Shown: positions 11,226-23,425 of the stretch, piece by piece
How positions within the stretch are numbered: the first letter of the stretch is position 1
How the letters are laid out: every line of letters begins with the position of its first letter
Source of the DNA: Neolentinus lepideus HHB14362 ss-1
Lineage: Eukaryota; Basidiomycota; Agaricomycetes; Gloeophyllales; Gloeophyllaceae
Length of the DNA: 64,000 bases
Assembly: GCA_001632425.1 (NCBI GenBank)
Contig: KV425618.1
Location: forward strand, 79,151 to 143,150
Reading direction: 5' to 3'
Translations under genes and position numbers: made by a program
Notes under the pieces: generated by a model
Told to the model about the DNA's origin: nothing
Seen by the model: the letters and a program-made list of their open reading frames with translations, nothing else
The model's database searches: none

Positions 11226-11761
11226 TCGTTTACCGTACTGGCTCGTCACTGCCATTGTCCCGGCATGGAGGCCGCATCGTTCGTGGGGTATATCGCGCAG
11301 TATGATGGTTAGCGCGGGCAGGGCCTTTTGCCAGATGACATCACGGATTTGGCGCGACTATTGTAAGGCCTTATATCCCCTTATAAGAGGCATAAGATGC
11401 GGAAGGCCTGAAAGTCTTGTAGAGGGCCTTATAGTGCTATATAAAGGGACACAGAGTTTTTCGAGAAGTATCGGGTGTGCGACCCTTGTATATCTTGTGC
11501 TTATCTACAAGGACTGAAATTATCTACAAGGCATAACCATCAATATAAAGGGATGTATACTTTGATGCCATCCATAAGGAGTCCCAGCCTTGTGCATGCT
11601 CGGGAACGTCCACAATGTCACAAAGGCCATACATCGTGATCCATACCTGATCCTCCTGAAGCTATACTTTTTCGACTTTCCAACGTCAATACAATAAATG
11701 TAATATTATGTAATTAAATAAACAATACATCTATCAAGAACAGTAACTCGATGATTTACAC
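11226..11761. other. Intergenic, downstream of the DUF6698-type gene
   Basis: Contains several near-copies of AAGGCCTTATA (about 11365-11435) and two TTATCTACAAGG repeats (about 11500-11530), then AT-rich DNA. No ORF. Confidence 0.4.
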
Positions 11762-13247
11762 TTATACACGGTTTGTCGCATCCCCCAAGGCCAGATCCAA
11801 TGCTCCCGTCTGTTGAGCAGCCAGCCAGATTGCCCGTTTCGACTTCAGATCACTCAAAGATCCAGCGGATGCAGTGCCCGATTTATCCTTATTAGCTTCA
11901 GGGAAAATCCTCCTGCAAAAAGTTTGACTCAGCGAATCGAAAAGAAGAACCAGCAAGAGCTCACCTGTTCCACCACGCGAGAAGGCCCTCGACTTCCTCT
12001 GCCTCCTCGGGATCCTCAAAGTAATCCAGGATGCTATTGTAGAGCCCGATTAGATCCAGTGCCTGGCTGCGAGTATCGAACGTTTGTCTGGAACATAAAG
12101 CAAAATATATCTATACCAAATGAAATCAGTGAGCTTAGACCATGGCTAGCATCTGCGGAGAACTTACTTGGACAGCTACATACGCAATAGACGCGGGTGT
12201 CACGGAAGTCATTCCATTTATCTGCGCATTGCCAGAACGTGTGGCGCTCGAATCACCATCATCCTTATCAACAGATGATGGCGACGTGAATACATGCTTG
12301 TAGCCCTAAAATACTGTGATGCCGATGTGCAATGAGCCTAAACACAACAACGTACCTTTACTAAGAGTGGACCTCGTAATAGACCTATCCATGGCAGCTC
12401 CTTGTCGTACTTCCCTTCGTAGATGAAATTGGCCCAGTATGTACCATTCACAAAGGCGCCGTCAACCTTGGCCGTCCCCACGAGAAGACTGGCTTGCACC
12501 CTAATGTGGAAGTCAGAATGGCCAGGAAACGGGAGAGGGTGGCTGGGGCTTAACTCGGTATCATCCCAGTCCAACACTGCTGGGCATAAGAGATGTCCAT
12601 AAACGGGATGGTTGAATCCACGACCGTGTTTGCTGTTGCGAGCAACCCTAGGGGCCTTGTCGTCTATCTCGTGGACCCAGTCAACAATTGCGGCCTTCAG
12701 TCCACTCGTGTCGTCGGAACGCGCCTTGCTTTGACCATCTTTAAGCTCCAGATGCAGTCAATTTATTTCCGATTCACGTGAGGTTTGAAGGAACTTACGT
12801 GCTTGGCCAGCGTGTTGAGCATCGAGGTGCTGTCCTCTTCATTGGAATCCAGTATATCATCCATGAGAGTCGGAGCTAATTTCTGCAGTGCCTTAAAGGC
12901 ATCCCACATTTGGTTCTCTCTATTGAGTAAGATTAGATATGCCAAGTAATGATGAATTCAATGTACTCCTTTGTAAATGAAGATCGGGGTTCACGGCTGT
13001 CAAGCCGACCCAGACCATAATTGATAACAATGCCGGGAAGGGTAAAGGCATCAATAATCCTCGCAAAATGGCGCCCAATACCAACAAGTGGATCTTGCTT
13101 CCTTGCCTTCTGTCGACCGCGAGCTGTTAGGTCGATGTCGCACTGTCGCCATTTCGTACCAAGTTGGCCGGACGAAGTAAAAGGGGGATCAGAAGAGGGC
13201 ACAGGAGCATCTGATGAGGGTATATCACTGGAGGTGGTGGGGGCCAT
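11762..13247 (-). CDS. DUF6698-type basidiomycete protein of unknown function, 7 exons
   Basis: Exons on the minus strand, 5' to 3': 13247-12967, 12919-12799, 12745-12555, 12500-12356, 12305-12168, 12110-11965, 11912-11762. Introns are 47-57 bp, GT-AG, and every phase matches, giving 390 residues. A Ser/Pro-rich start is followed by WRQCDIDLTARGRQKARK. The core has NHPVYGHLLCPAVLDWDD, then ELPWIGLLRGPLLVKGYKH and TSPSSVD, and LLAWWNRRIFPE near the end. That order matches a large family of Agaricomycete proteins I know as DUF6698; no biochemical role is established. The gene is undamaged, on the same strand as and 480 bp beyond the end of a Plavaka transposase, so it might be a passenger of that element, but no shared element ends were found. 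Confidence 0.75.
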
Positions 13248-13727
13248 GATGACGGTATTCCTGTGTAAAGAGGGTATTTGTCAACTAACTGACTTGGTCT
13301 TTATATCGGCCCGCGTTGTCCAAACATACCACAACTATCAACAGAGTGATTGCGATAACGACGCGCCAGATGTGCCAAAGTCGTCACGTGCATCGCGCCA
13401 GCCCGAAATCTAAAGCAGATCACAAGCTAGTGGGGCACAATGACTCCATCGGTAAATACATTGCTGACTAAAACACCTTCATGTTCCGGTACATATCACC
13501 TTCTGTTCCACGGGTCATGGGCACGCGGCGCTGGGCGATTGTCGTCAGGATGCAGAGCAGAAGAAACAGTGGTGCGGGGAGACTTCAACCATCAAATCCA
13601 GCTGTTCCTTCTGCCTGCGAGAGGGAGGTGAGTTGCGGACCACGGTCATGTGATCCTTCACTTCAACTCGGACGCACTGTGCCACGCCACGTACACCTGG
13701 CTTCAGGTTCTAATCTATAGTTTACAT
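13248..13727. other. Gap between the transposase end and the DUF6698-type gene
   Basis: About 480 bp with no convincing ORF. It must hold the 3' end of the Plavaka gene and the promoter of the DUF6698-type gene. No CACTA-type terminus was recognised. Confidence 0.4.
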
Positions 13728-14255
13728 TTACAAGGATGCATATCCGCCCTCTGCAGAGTCCCCATCACCTTGCTGGTCTTCGAAGTCCAAGTTCTCGAGC
13801 TCTGAATCCTCGTCATGTTCGCTAGACTCAATCCCATTGAACTCCGCTACCTGATCTGAGTCGCTATTGTCCATGGCGGGATGGATAGCAGATCTTCCTT
13901 CAGCAGAATCGTTGTCTGGCATGCGTGCAGTGTCCTCTGCCTCTTCTGGATTTGCATACGGAATTGCGAAGGCAGTCGATGGATACAAGGATGTGGCCTG
14001 ACCATATGCTAGGTGTCTGACACCACGTCCAACATACCTCATCACCATATTGCGATCCACAAACCTGCTCCGTAATATTGGTGAGTAACCATGTTCCTTC
14101 CGAGGACTAGTTAATCCTTACCTATTGACATAGTATGTATCCCAGTCATCTTCCTCTGATTGTGGCTGGGCGAGCTTCGAATGTCCAAGTAGACGGCTGG
14201 TCCGCGCTTGGGAAAATGCAGGAATCAGGTGGCAACCCCGTATAATGGCCTCCGG

Positions 14256-15399
14256 TGATACACCCTATGTGTCTCTAGGCTCAGAAAACGCATTTTCGGC
14301 ACTTTTGCGCTATTTCCCACGCTATGTGCGATAGCGCTAGGGCTCCTGGTCTGGTGGCGCAAGCAATATTCGAGTTTTTATTGATTTTTCCAGCTATTTC
14401 CTGCACTCCTCGACACTTCGATCTCATTCAGCAGGCACTCTGCTGCATTATGTAAGCAAGTGCACCCATCTCGACAATAGCGGTGGTGCCGTGGTATCCT
14501 TCCAACAAGTGGCATAGTGCGGCAGTGTTGCACTGCTTCAGCTGCGTCCGGCAGTGTGGTCTCTATCAAGCGCAAGTCATTCCGAGGCTGTGCGCGCGTT
14601 GCGGGCACCTGTACAGCCTCCACCTGGAGCAATAGCGCTTTTTGATGCGATGCTGTGCGCTTTCCCACGCTTCTTTTGGTATGCGGTGGCCTGTGCGTAT
14701 GGGCACTATAGCCTACGGAGATTGTTCCCCTGTCTGAGGTTTTAGATAGATCAGTTTCAGGAGTAGTTAGCATATGGCTCTTGGTTCATCTGTTTTCCCA
14801 GTAGAGTACTTTAGTTGGACCTCCTGTAGGCAGACAAGNNNNNNNNNNNNNNNNNNNNNNNNNNNNNNNNNNNNNNNNNNNNNNNNNNNNNNNNNNNNNN
14901 NNNNNNNNNNNNNNNNNNNNNNNNNNNNNNNNNNNNNNNNNNNNNNNNNNNNNNNNNNNNNNNNNNNNNNNNNNNNNNNNNNNNNNNNNNNNNNNNNNNN
15001 NNNNNNNNNNNNNNNNNNNNNNNNNNNNNNNNNNNNNNNNNNNNNNNNNNNNNNNNNNNNNNNNNNNNNNNNNNNNNNNNNNNNNNNNNNNNNNNNNNNN
15101 NNNNNNNNNNNNNNNNNNNNNNNNNNNNNNNNNNNNNNNNNNNNNNNNNNNNNNNNNNNNNNNNNNNNNNNNNNNNNNNNNNNNNNNNNNNNNNNNNNNN
15201 NNNNNNNNNNNNNNNNNNNNNNNNNNNNNNNNNNNNNNNNNNNNNNNNNNNNNTTTACTCCCTCCGAACTATCTATTACCCTTCGTTACCCCGGGCCTCG
15301 CAGCCATCTGACACCAAGGGCTTTGGTGTTTGCTTTGTGGTTGTGTCTACACTTTTGGTCTCCTTTTCCGCGGGTTTCGTCGTGTGTTCGTGTTCATCA
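14256..15399. mobile_element. Element E2: second TGATA...ATCA element, in the Plavaka C-terminal exon
   Basis: Begins TGATACACC and ends TTCATCA, flanked by CCGG at 14252-14255 and 15400-15403. Removing it with one CCGG restores minus-strand FLDP-EAIIRG in the transposase. The 3' 110 bp match the end of E1 closely. Near the start AGAAAACGCATTTTCGG matches E3. N at 14839-15253 is an assembly gap inside the element. No ORF of its own was recognised. Confidence 0.85.
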
Positions 15400-17023
15400 C
15401 CGGGTCAAGAAAACCGAAAGCGTCACTGTCAGATTCAGGTACAAATCCGACCCGGTCCAAGTGTCGGGTCTTCCATCCGCCTTCCAAGCTCAAATCGCGG
15501 CCAAACCAGCGCACGTGGAGGAAATCCATGCGTCGGGGAACCCCACGACCATTTGAATCCAGCAAGATCACATTAGCGTGGTAGATGCCGAAAACACGGG
15601 CATACCAGAATGAATGATGGACAGTTGCATCATCCTCACGGGCGAGGACCATCACGTCTCGCTGGGGGGCTATGATGTCATAGTCACGTCTGACATTGTA
15701 TGTTGTATAGTTTACTCGCAGCCTCTTGTGTGAATATATGCGCTCATCTTTAATAGTGACTCGACGTTGCTCATCGGCTGTGAAGATAGGCTCAGAATCT
15801 GCAGTATCCAACTCGGCGATGCGCGTCAGCAAATGGCTGATAAGCTTCGGACGGAAATCCTGATAGTTAAGTGAGTTCATACGACCAGCCTGAGCAAACT
15901 CAAGATGTTGTGTTCCTTACCTTGGCAGCAGGATCAGCTACGTGTTGTCGAAGCCATGTGCCAAGCACAAAGTACTCCTTTTGGGATCTTGCAATGATAT
16001 AGTGTACTTCTGGAGGGCCGTCATTGACATCCGGGTCCTCGTACTGAAACTTGTGCCCAATATCTAGCCCTGCCTGACGTAATCCATGTGTCAGCTGGTT
16101 AAGGCGAGTCTCTCGCCTCTCAATATTTGCTAGCTGCTGAGTGTACTCTTTCTTGCTTGTTCTCTCATAGCGATTCTTTGACCGCCGATGTTCTTGTTCG
16201 CCCTGTGCCACCTATATAAGCCAGACGATCACACATGGATGTTTGATCCGCTTACAATTTGTGTTGTATACGAATCTGTCGTACCGAACATGCGTATTGT
16301 ATTAGCGTAGTCACCAATCGCATGTGCCTTATAGGTCGAGAGGTTGTACTTCTTTCCCCTGACCTTTCGTACTGTACCAGGGGGTCGCGAGGTGCTGTCT
16401 TTGTTGGCCTGAGGCTGAATCTGTGTGCTTTCACGGCGCGCACGAGCTGCAGCCTCCTTTGGAAGCTCTACGGTATTGTATGCTGGGCAAGCCACACGTT
16501 CAAATTGACGCATAGCCTTCCCCAGTTCCGTGGTAATCTTCTCCAATATATCCAGTGAAGAGTCTGTGTGCATCCTCAGTTTCACCATAGCATGGGTGTA
16601 CGCCATCAAGAATAGAAGGTCGAGGATCATACTGTTATGAGGCTCAGGCAAAAGACCATCAAATACCGGAATTATGCACTATGGGCAGACTTGTCAGGGT
16701 GTGCGCTCGTATTCTTGTGCAATTATTGCTGACGCACCTGTAGTACATCCTCGTACTCACGAGCGGCAAACTGTTTCAAGTCCGCAACATTCGAACCGAA
16801 ACGCCGGATGACATCCCGCCCAAATGAGGATATGTGCCTGAATCTGGCGATGATATCAGGGAGGAAATGTCGTGAATGTGACAACATCTATTACCTTGTA
16901 TTGAACTCACTTATCCGGTCCTCTTTGGCAGCATGAAGGATACGGATCAAATGAATCAAGAGGTTCTTCCAGACTCCGAGCTCCCATTCGTGGAGCTCAT
17001 CTACGACTAACATAATGAAGCAG

Positions 17024-17330
17024 TGTTGAGAAATTGAGATGTCGAGGGAATGACGGAGGCAAATACAGAGATAGTTGGCGCCGGAGGTATTGATGGTGGA
17101 TTGTGATTGGACGTTATAGCCACATGGCGCGCACTGCAGAGACTAAGTCGCGTCGTGCGACTTCGTGCCCCTCAGCCTGTTACTACGTTCACAGCTGAGG
17201 GGTAAGTGCATATTCTTGGTAGCATCATATAGTGATAACTCATATTATAATCCTGTAGTCCTGTTTTTCACAGGTAGTTAATAATCTCAGCCTGTTACTA
17301 CGTTCACAGCTGAGGGTCCTGTTTTTCACA
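17024..17330 (+). repeat. 5' LTR of the Copia element
   Basis: 307 bp, TG...CA. Contains a perfect 9 bp hairpin CCCCTCAGC/GCTGAGGGG (17168-17176 with 17194-17202). A near-copy of this hairpin region recurs at about 17286-17315, and a CCTGTTTTTCACAGG hairpin-like motif is repeated. Confidence 0.95.
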
Positions 17331-17342
17331 GGTTATGAGCCC
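17331..17342 (+). promoter_or_regulatory. Primer-binding site matching the initiator tRNA-Met anticodon arm
   Basis: Directly after the LTR, GGTTATGAGCCC is complementary to GGGCTCATAACC, the anticodon arm of initiator tRNA-Met. This is the half-tRNA priming mode known for Drosophila copia, where the primer is a tRNA cut near position 39, rather than a match to the tRNA 3' end. Confidence 0.7.
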
Positions 17343-17390
17343 AACGGCTTCGTAACAGGTTCAAGTTTATACCCTCTGACGCTGGCGCGT

Positions 17391-18772
17391 TGACAGGCTA
17401 CAACACACAACAACCACCAAAAACACCTAGAAAATGCGGAGGGAACTCCGTCTAATAGTGTCAGTAGTCGAAGGGCAGAAGGGTAAAGCTCGGGGGAGGT
17501 GAGGAATGCAAAACAGAACACTAAATGGCACCGTATATCTCTTTGTGAGTAGACCCGGACGCTCTTCAACTCTTCTAGCTCCCTAACTCTCTTACTATAC
17601 GCGTCTCGGCGCCGATTCAGCGCTTCTCGGAGGGTTCTCGGAGCCGGGCTAGACCAGCTTGTCCTCTTCGGGGACTCGGACGATAGTCGGACGATTGACT
17701 GACAGGTTCCTCCACGCCGGAGGACTTCGATGACGCGATAAGAGGGAACGTCGGTGCAGAAGACTCAGGGAGAACGCAATAGGGACGATAAACGCAGAGG
17801 TAAACGCAAGACCTCACGCCGAGGTCTTCTTAGAACGCAATTCGGACGCAACGAGACTTTGAGATGTGAGCTGTGAGGTAAAATTCGCTGCTGGAAAGGA
17901 ATATACAGGACGCCTAAAGTACTAAGTGACCCGAAGTCTAAGAAACCGCTAAGTCCGAGACCGCCTAACGCTCCATGCGTCTACAATCAGAGAATACAAC
18001 CAGAAATGCGCCGCCGAGTCTCGCTAAACTCCCAAGCCGCTCGCCAATCGCCCGCCGCATACCGCTCTTATTCCGAAGCACTCTAGGCGGGTCAGGAACC
18101 GCCGCCCCAGGGAATATCCTTCCATCTTGAGCCCGTACAGCGCCTCGGTGCGTCCTGACGACTCGTGCTTGATGACCATCGCCTCGAACTTCATAAGGAG
18201 GGCTGACCGAGTGTTGCGACGATACCGGATCGAAACGGTGGCACACGGCATCCTATCGTACGACGACCAATGACCGCCGAGTTATTGCGAGGTCGGTCGG
18301 AAGGTAAGATCAGCTGGTCTGCGTCAGGAAGGCTGATATGAGTGACTCAGCGTGTTTCGGCGCTTGATGGATGCACCGAGTGCTGCGACTCGCTGCCACG
18401 GAGAGAGTAGGCTGAGTTCCGGAGGTTCCGAGGATCGTCGTATCGTATGGAAGGGGCAGGGTGTTGAGTAAGCGTCGCCGATGCCATCGGTTCCGTCGTC
18501 CGAGCGCATAAGCAACATTCGACAACCTCGGCGTATCCTGAGTCATCGAATTGAGTCCCGGTATAGCACCGACAGGCATGCGTCGCGGCGAAGTGTCCAC
18601 TGCTCGGCGGTGACGTCAGTATCCGGCGGTGTGCATCCTCGGGTATCGCCGACGTATTGAGTCGTAGCTCGGTGAACGCTCGGAGATTCGTCGGTGGTCT
18701 CGGCGCTTTCCGCATCGTGTCGAACACGCCGAAAACGCGTTTTCAGAGGCTAGCGACGCTGGAGGCCTATCA
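17391..18772. mobile_element. Element E3: third family member, nested in the Copia 5' leader
   Basis: Begins TGACAGGC and ends GGCCTATCA, flanked by GCGT at 17387-17390 and 18773-18776. It is inverted relative to E1. Read on the minus strand it starts TGATAGGCC with CTGAAAACGCGTTTTCGG as in E2, and ends with the GTTGT-rich segment seen in E1 and E2. It is the only copy without an assembly gap (1,382 bp). No ORF resembles a transposase, gag or pol, so it is non-autonomous or a solo LTR. Confidence 0.8.
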
Positions 18773-18912
18773 GCGTCATTGAAGTTTTTTAGCAAGCAAC
18801 AAGTTTGCAGTTCAGCGGTAACTTATTCAGCTACGCGTTGAAGCGTGAAGCTCTGGCTTTCGAATTTCGTGTATATCATTCGGTTTTGATATCGACCGCG
18901 CATACATTCAAG

Positions 18913-21900
18913 ATGTCAAACGAAAAACATTTGTGGTTTTCGATGCACGAGTCGAAGGTGCTGAAGGCTGACGGCAAGAACTGGTTGGAGTGGAAGGGGA
19001 AGATCAAGTCGGCGGTACGCGCAAAAGGATTGCGGGGACACCTCACGGGGGAGACCCGACGACCTTTAGATGCGAGGGACGATGATAGCGATGATAATCA
19101 CAGTGCATATCACGACACTTCTACCGAGCTTCCACCTCCTGCAGAATCAACAACTACGATGATTACTACCCCGAGTACTATGCTTGCTGAGGCTGCCCTT
19201 GCAAAATGGGAACACAATGATGAATATGTCAAGACGTCCATTACGATGAACATGGATGACACAGTGACTTTGGGACTAGACGACACAGACCACATGACGG
19301 TGTACGAGGTCTGGACAGTACTGCTCAACAGATACGAGTGCCAGACTCCGGAAGCTGCAATCAACGCACGTTGATACCTCGAAACAAAGAAATTCAAAGA
19401 GGGATCAAGTCTCGAAGCACATTTCGACGAACTTCGTAGGCTTCGCAAGGAAGCTAATAATCTCGGCGCTAGTATCAAGAACCCGGACTTCTTGATCATC
19501 GTATGTGAATCGCTGCCAACTTCGATGGAGAACATTACGAACCCGGTACGCATGGCAACTCCCAACCCGGATGACGCGATGCAAGCAATCACATCGCTGT
19601 ACCTGAGCAAGCTCATGAAGAGTGGAAAACCGGTTGTCGCCAACAGCGAGGGAGGCTTGTCTACAGCAGCATTTATGGCGCATACATCTACGTCAAACAC
19701 CACTTCGAAACCAAAGACGGATCTTACGTGCAGCTGGTGTGGATGGGGGAAACATTCCAGGCAGAACTGTTTCTGTCCTGGAGGGGGAAAGGATGGTCAG
19801 CAACCATCTACGTGGACATCCAAGCCGCGCCCGAAGCGAGGATCGCCCGCAGAGAAATTTATGCAGGACAATAATCTGTACGACAGCGCAGAGCATAGCG
19901 GGAGTTCTACAACACCACGACCTCCTCAGACATCGACTCCGTCTTCAGCGCCATGTGCGAATATGGCCACTTATGATTACAACTTATTCATGGCCAGTAT
20001 AGATCCAGGGGACTTCGATGACGGCCAGACCGCTGCAAAATCAGGAGCACTATCTGCCACAGCGCCCACGTTCATCGATTCAGGCGCCACTCATCATTAT
20101 TTCACGAAGCGAGAACACTTCGTAGAATACGTCGAAACAATGCCACAAACTGGACGTGGAGCGAAGAAAGGAATGAATTTCACTGTGGTCGGCGGTGGTA
20201 CAGTTCAAGTGAAGGTCATTGTTAATGGCAGACCATCGATTCTGGTTTTTCGCGATGCTGTCCACGCACCGGACTTACGGGCGAATCTATTGTCAGTACC
20301 GAAGATGGATCTCAGCGGATATGAAGTCTCCATGCGGAATGGTACCGCGCGAGTTCTGACACAGGGAGAGAACCCACGTCTGTTGTTCTTCGGCATGCTT
20401 GAATTGAATCTAGCCTGCTGTTTGTACCGTGTGGAGGTCGATTCATTCATCACCGAGCACATCGAGAACATGCCACATGTTGACATAACTTTTGATCCGC
20501 GTGCTCTCGTGGCATTCCATGCTGAAGGGGCTGATTTGGCAACATGGCACCGTCACTTGGGACATATAGGTGAAACAGCCTTACGTCGTATGGTGAAGAA
20601 TGGAACTGTGCGTGGCCTCTTGGTGACCGGGGACAATCTCACCGGGAAATGCGAAGATTGCTTACAAGGAAAGCATGCAAGAACACCATTTCGAGAGTCG
20701 GATGTTGAACCACATCCTAATTATCGCGCATACATTGACCTTCTTGGGCCGCTACGAGTTCCATCACTTGGTGGATCACGATATGTTATGACTGTCGACG
20801 ACGGGGCAAGCTCGTACTTGCACGTATATACCCTTGAAACCAAGAATGCAGATGAGACGTTGCAGTGTCTAGAACATTACCACAAATTGTCCGAACGCCA
20901 GACCGGTAATAAACTCCTTCGTATTCGCACCGACAATGGTACTGAATTCAAGAATGCACTATGGGATTCATACACAGATAAATATGGGATTATACACGAG
21001 TATACGAGCCCATATACACCACAGCAGAATGGAGTTGGTGAACGCGGGCACCGCACGCTTGCCGAACGCGTGCGTTGCATGTTATTCGATTCAAAGTTAC
21101 CGAACAACCTGTGGGGCGAAGCATTTCACACGGCCGCGTATCTGAAGAATCTATCTCCATCTGCAAGACAAGGTGGTCATACCCCATATGAACGGTGGCA
21201 TGGGCACATACCGAATATCAGTCATTTGAGGCCATTCGGATGTGTGGCATGGGTTAAGGTTCCAGACGAAGTGAGGACCCGATTGGAGGCGAAGTCTGTA
21301 AAATGCTACCTCATTGGATACTCTGACGGTGCAAATTATCGGTTATGGCACGCACCCGATGGTTCTGACCCTAGTTCTGGACGAGTGATACGTTCGCGAG
21401 ATGCCATATTCGAAGAAGGTACTGGTCATCGGACTATCACGGCTGAGGAGGGGGAAGAGCATGTGGGTTATCGTGATGATGACGATGAACCATCAGCCTT
21501 GATAGACGATGACGAGGATACTGCGCAGGATGATGAAGATGCAGAGGGAGGTGTTCACGGTCCAGCAGATACAGAACCACGAGAGGAAAGCCAAAGCCAA
21601 GCAGTTCCTGAATCACGGTTACCATCGAGGATACGACATCCTAGCCGTGCGATGATCGAATCGCAGGAATCAAAGCAACGAGAAGAGGAAGCACGGGCTG
21701 CGGGATTGCCGTGGGCGCATGACAAACAGACCCCGAGCAAAGACCGAGTACGCACCGCGGAAGGAACGCATGCTCTGTTAGCGGCATTTGTTGCTTATGT
21801 CGCGACAGCCGACGAAGATGCAGAATACATCTACATTGATACTGAATGCGACACGCCAAACAGTTACGGCCAGGCAAAGGCACGTGAAGATATTTGGACA

Positions 21901-23419
21901 CCGGCAATGGCACGGGAGATAGAGGGATTGGAAAAGATTGGGACTTGGACGCTGGTGCCGCAAACGGATGAGATGAATGTCGTGGGATCAAAGTGGGTTT
22001 ATGCAAGGAAATTCAACGAGGGGGGGAAAATGGAAACCGAAAGCGCGATTGGTTGCAAAAGGGTTCACCCAGATACCGGGGGTGGATTTCTTCGAGACCT
22101 ATGCATCTGTGGTATGCTTTGATTCATTGCGGACGGTGCAGGCGGTGGCGACATACTACAATATGGAGATGAGACAAGATGATGTGGAGAAAGCTTACCT
22201 GAACGCGACCCCAGAGGAGGATGTCTACATGGAACAGCCAAAGGGCTTCGTCTCGGAGAAGTTCCCGGACTACGTTCTCAAGCTGAACCGAGCATTATAT
22301 GGGCTGATGCAGTCGGGGAACGCATGGTGGAATGAGCTGAATGAGACTTACAAGGAATCAGGTTTCGAGTGCGTCCGTGCAGATGAATGCGTGCGCGTAC
22401 GATGGGATCCTGAAAATGGGTTATCGTTGACGGCTACGTATACCGACGACATCACGTCAGTATCGGACACAGTCCAGGGCATCCAAGAGGTCAAGGAGGA
22501 TATATCGAGCCGTTACCGTCTCAGTGCGGGGGGGGAACTAAAGTGGATTCTAGGCATTCAGGTCGAGAGGAACCGAGAGAAACAGACCTTACGACTCAAC
22601 CAGCGACAGTACGCAGAGCGAGTCCTGAAGCGCTTTGGGATGCAGGACGCGCACCCTGTCTTGACGCCACTGGAACCTGGATTAAGATTGTCACGTGAAT
22701 TTGAACCAGCCACACTAGCGGAACAAGAAGAGATGAAGTCAATTCCTTACGGTGAATGTTTGGGTTCAATAATGTATCTCACCTATGCTACTCGGCCGGA
22801 CCTCGCCCAAGCTGTTGCGGTGTTGAGTCGTTTCATGTCGAATCCTGGTCCACCACACTGGCGTGCACTCAAGAGGGTCTTACGATATATAAAAGGAACT
22901 CTGGACTATGGAATAACCTATTACGGTCGTGACCACCCAAGCTCCTCGATACAACCCACCATTTACTCGGATGCGTCTCACGCTGACTGCCCGGATACGG
23001 CAAGGTCGACTCACGGCTATGTTGTGACACTCGCGGGGGGACCAGTATCATGGAGCTCGAAACGTCAGGAGGTGGTGGCTCTTTCAACCACCGAATCTGA
23101 ATATATTGCGACAGTCCATGCCGGCCAAACTGCGTACTGGTACATGAAGTTCCTAAACGATATCATGCGCCCTCCGAGTCTACCTATCATAATCTACTCG
23201 GACAGCGCAGGGGGGGAGAGCTTGGCGAAACGGACGGCAAATTTCAACCGCGTACGACACTTGCGAGTACGATACTACTGGTTGAGGGATGCGATCAAGA
23301 GCAAAGAGTTGGCGGTCGAGCATATACCGGGTCGAGACAATCCAGCGGACATTTTCACAAAGTCCCTAACAGCGCCGATTTTGAAGAAGCATGTAGGGAT
23401 GTTGGGGCTCGACATCTAG
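18913..23419 (+). pseudogene. Copia gag-pol polyprotein with one stop and one frameshift
   Basis: Starts MSNEKH at 18913. Gag ends in a CCHC knuckle (CSWCGWGKHSRQNC). Protease has the DSGA active site (FIDSGATHHY). Integrase has an HHCC finger (WHRHLGHI...CEDCLQGKH) and DDE residues in YIDLLGP, RTDNGTEF and VGERGHRT. Reverse transcriptase shows KARLVAKGFTQ, QDDVEKAYLN, LYGLMQSG and YTDDI in place of the usual YVDD. RNase H shows YSDASHADC and ESEYIA, and the end carries NPADIFTKSL. A TGA at 19372-19374 interrupts gag, probably from CGA in a CpG. In the G6 run at 22021-22026 one extra G shifts the frame between integrase and RT. Apart from these two lesions the coding region is complete. Confidence 0.9.
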
Positions 23420-23425
23420 GGGGGG

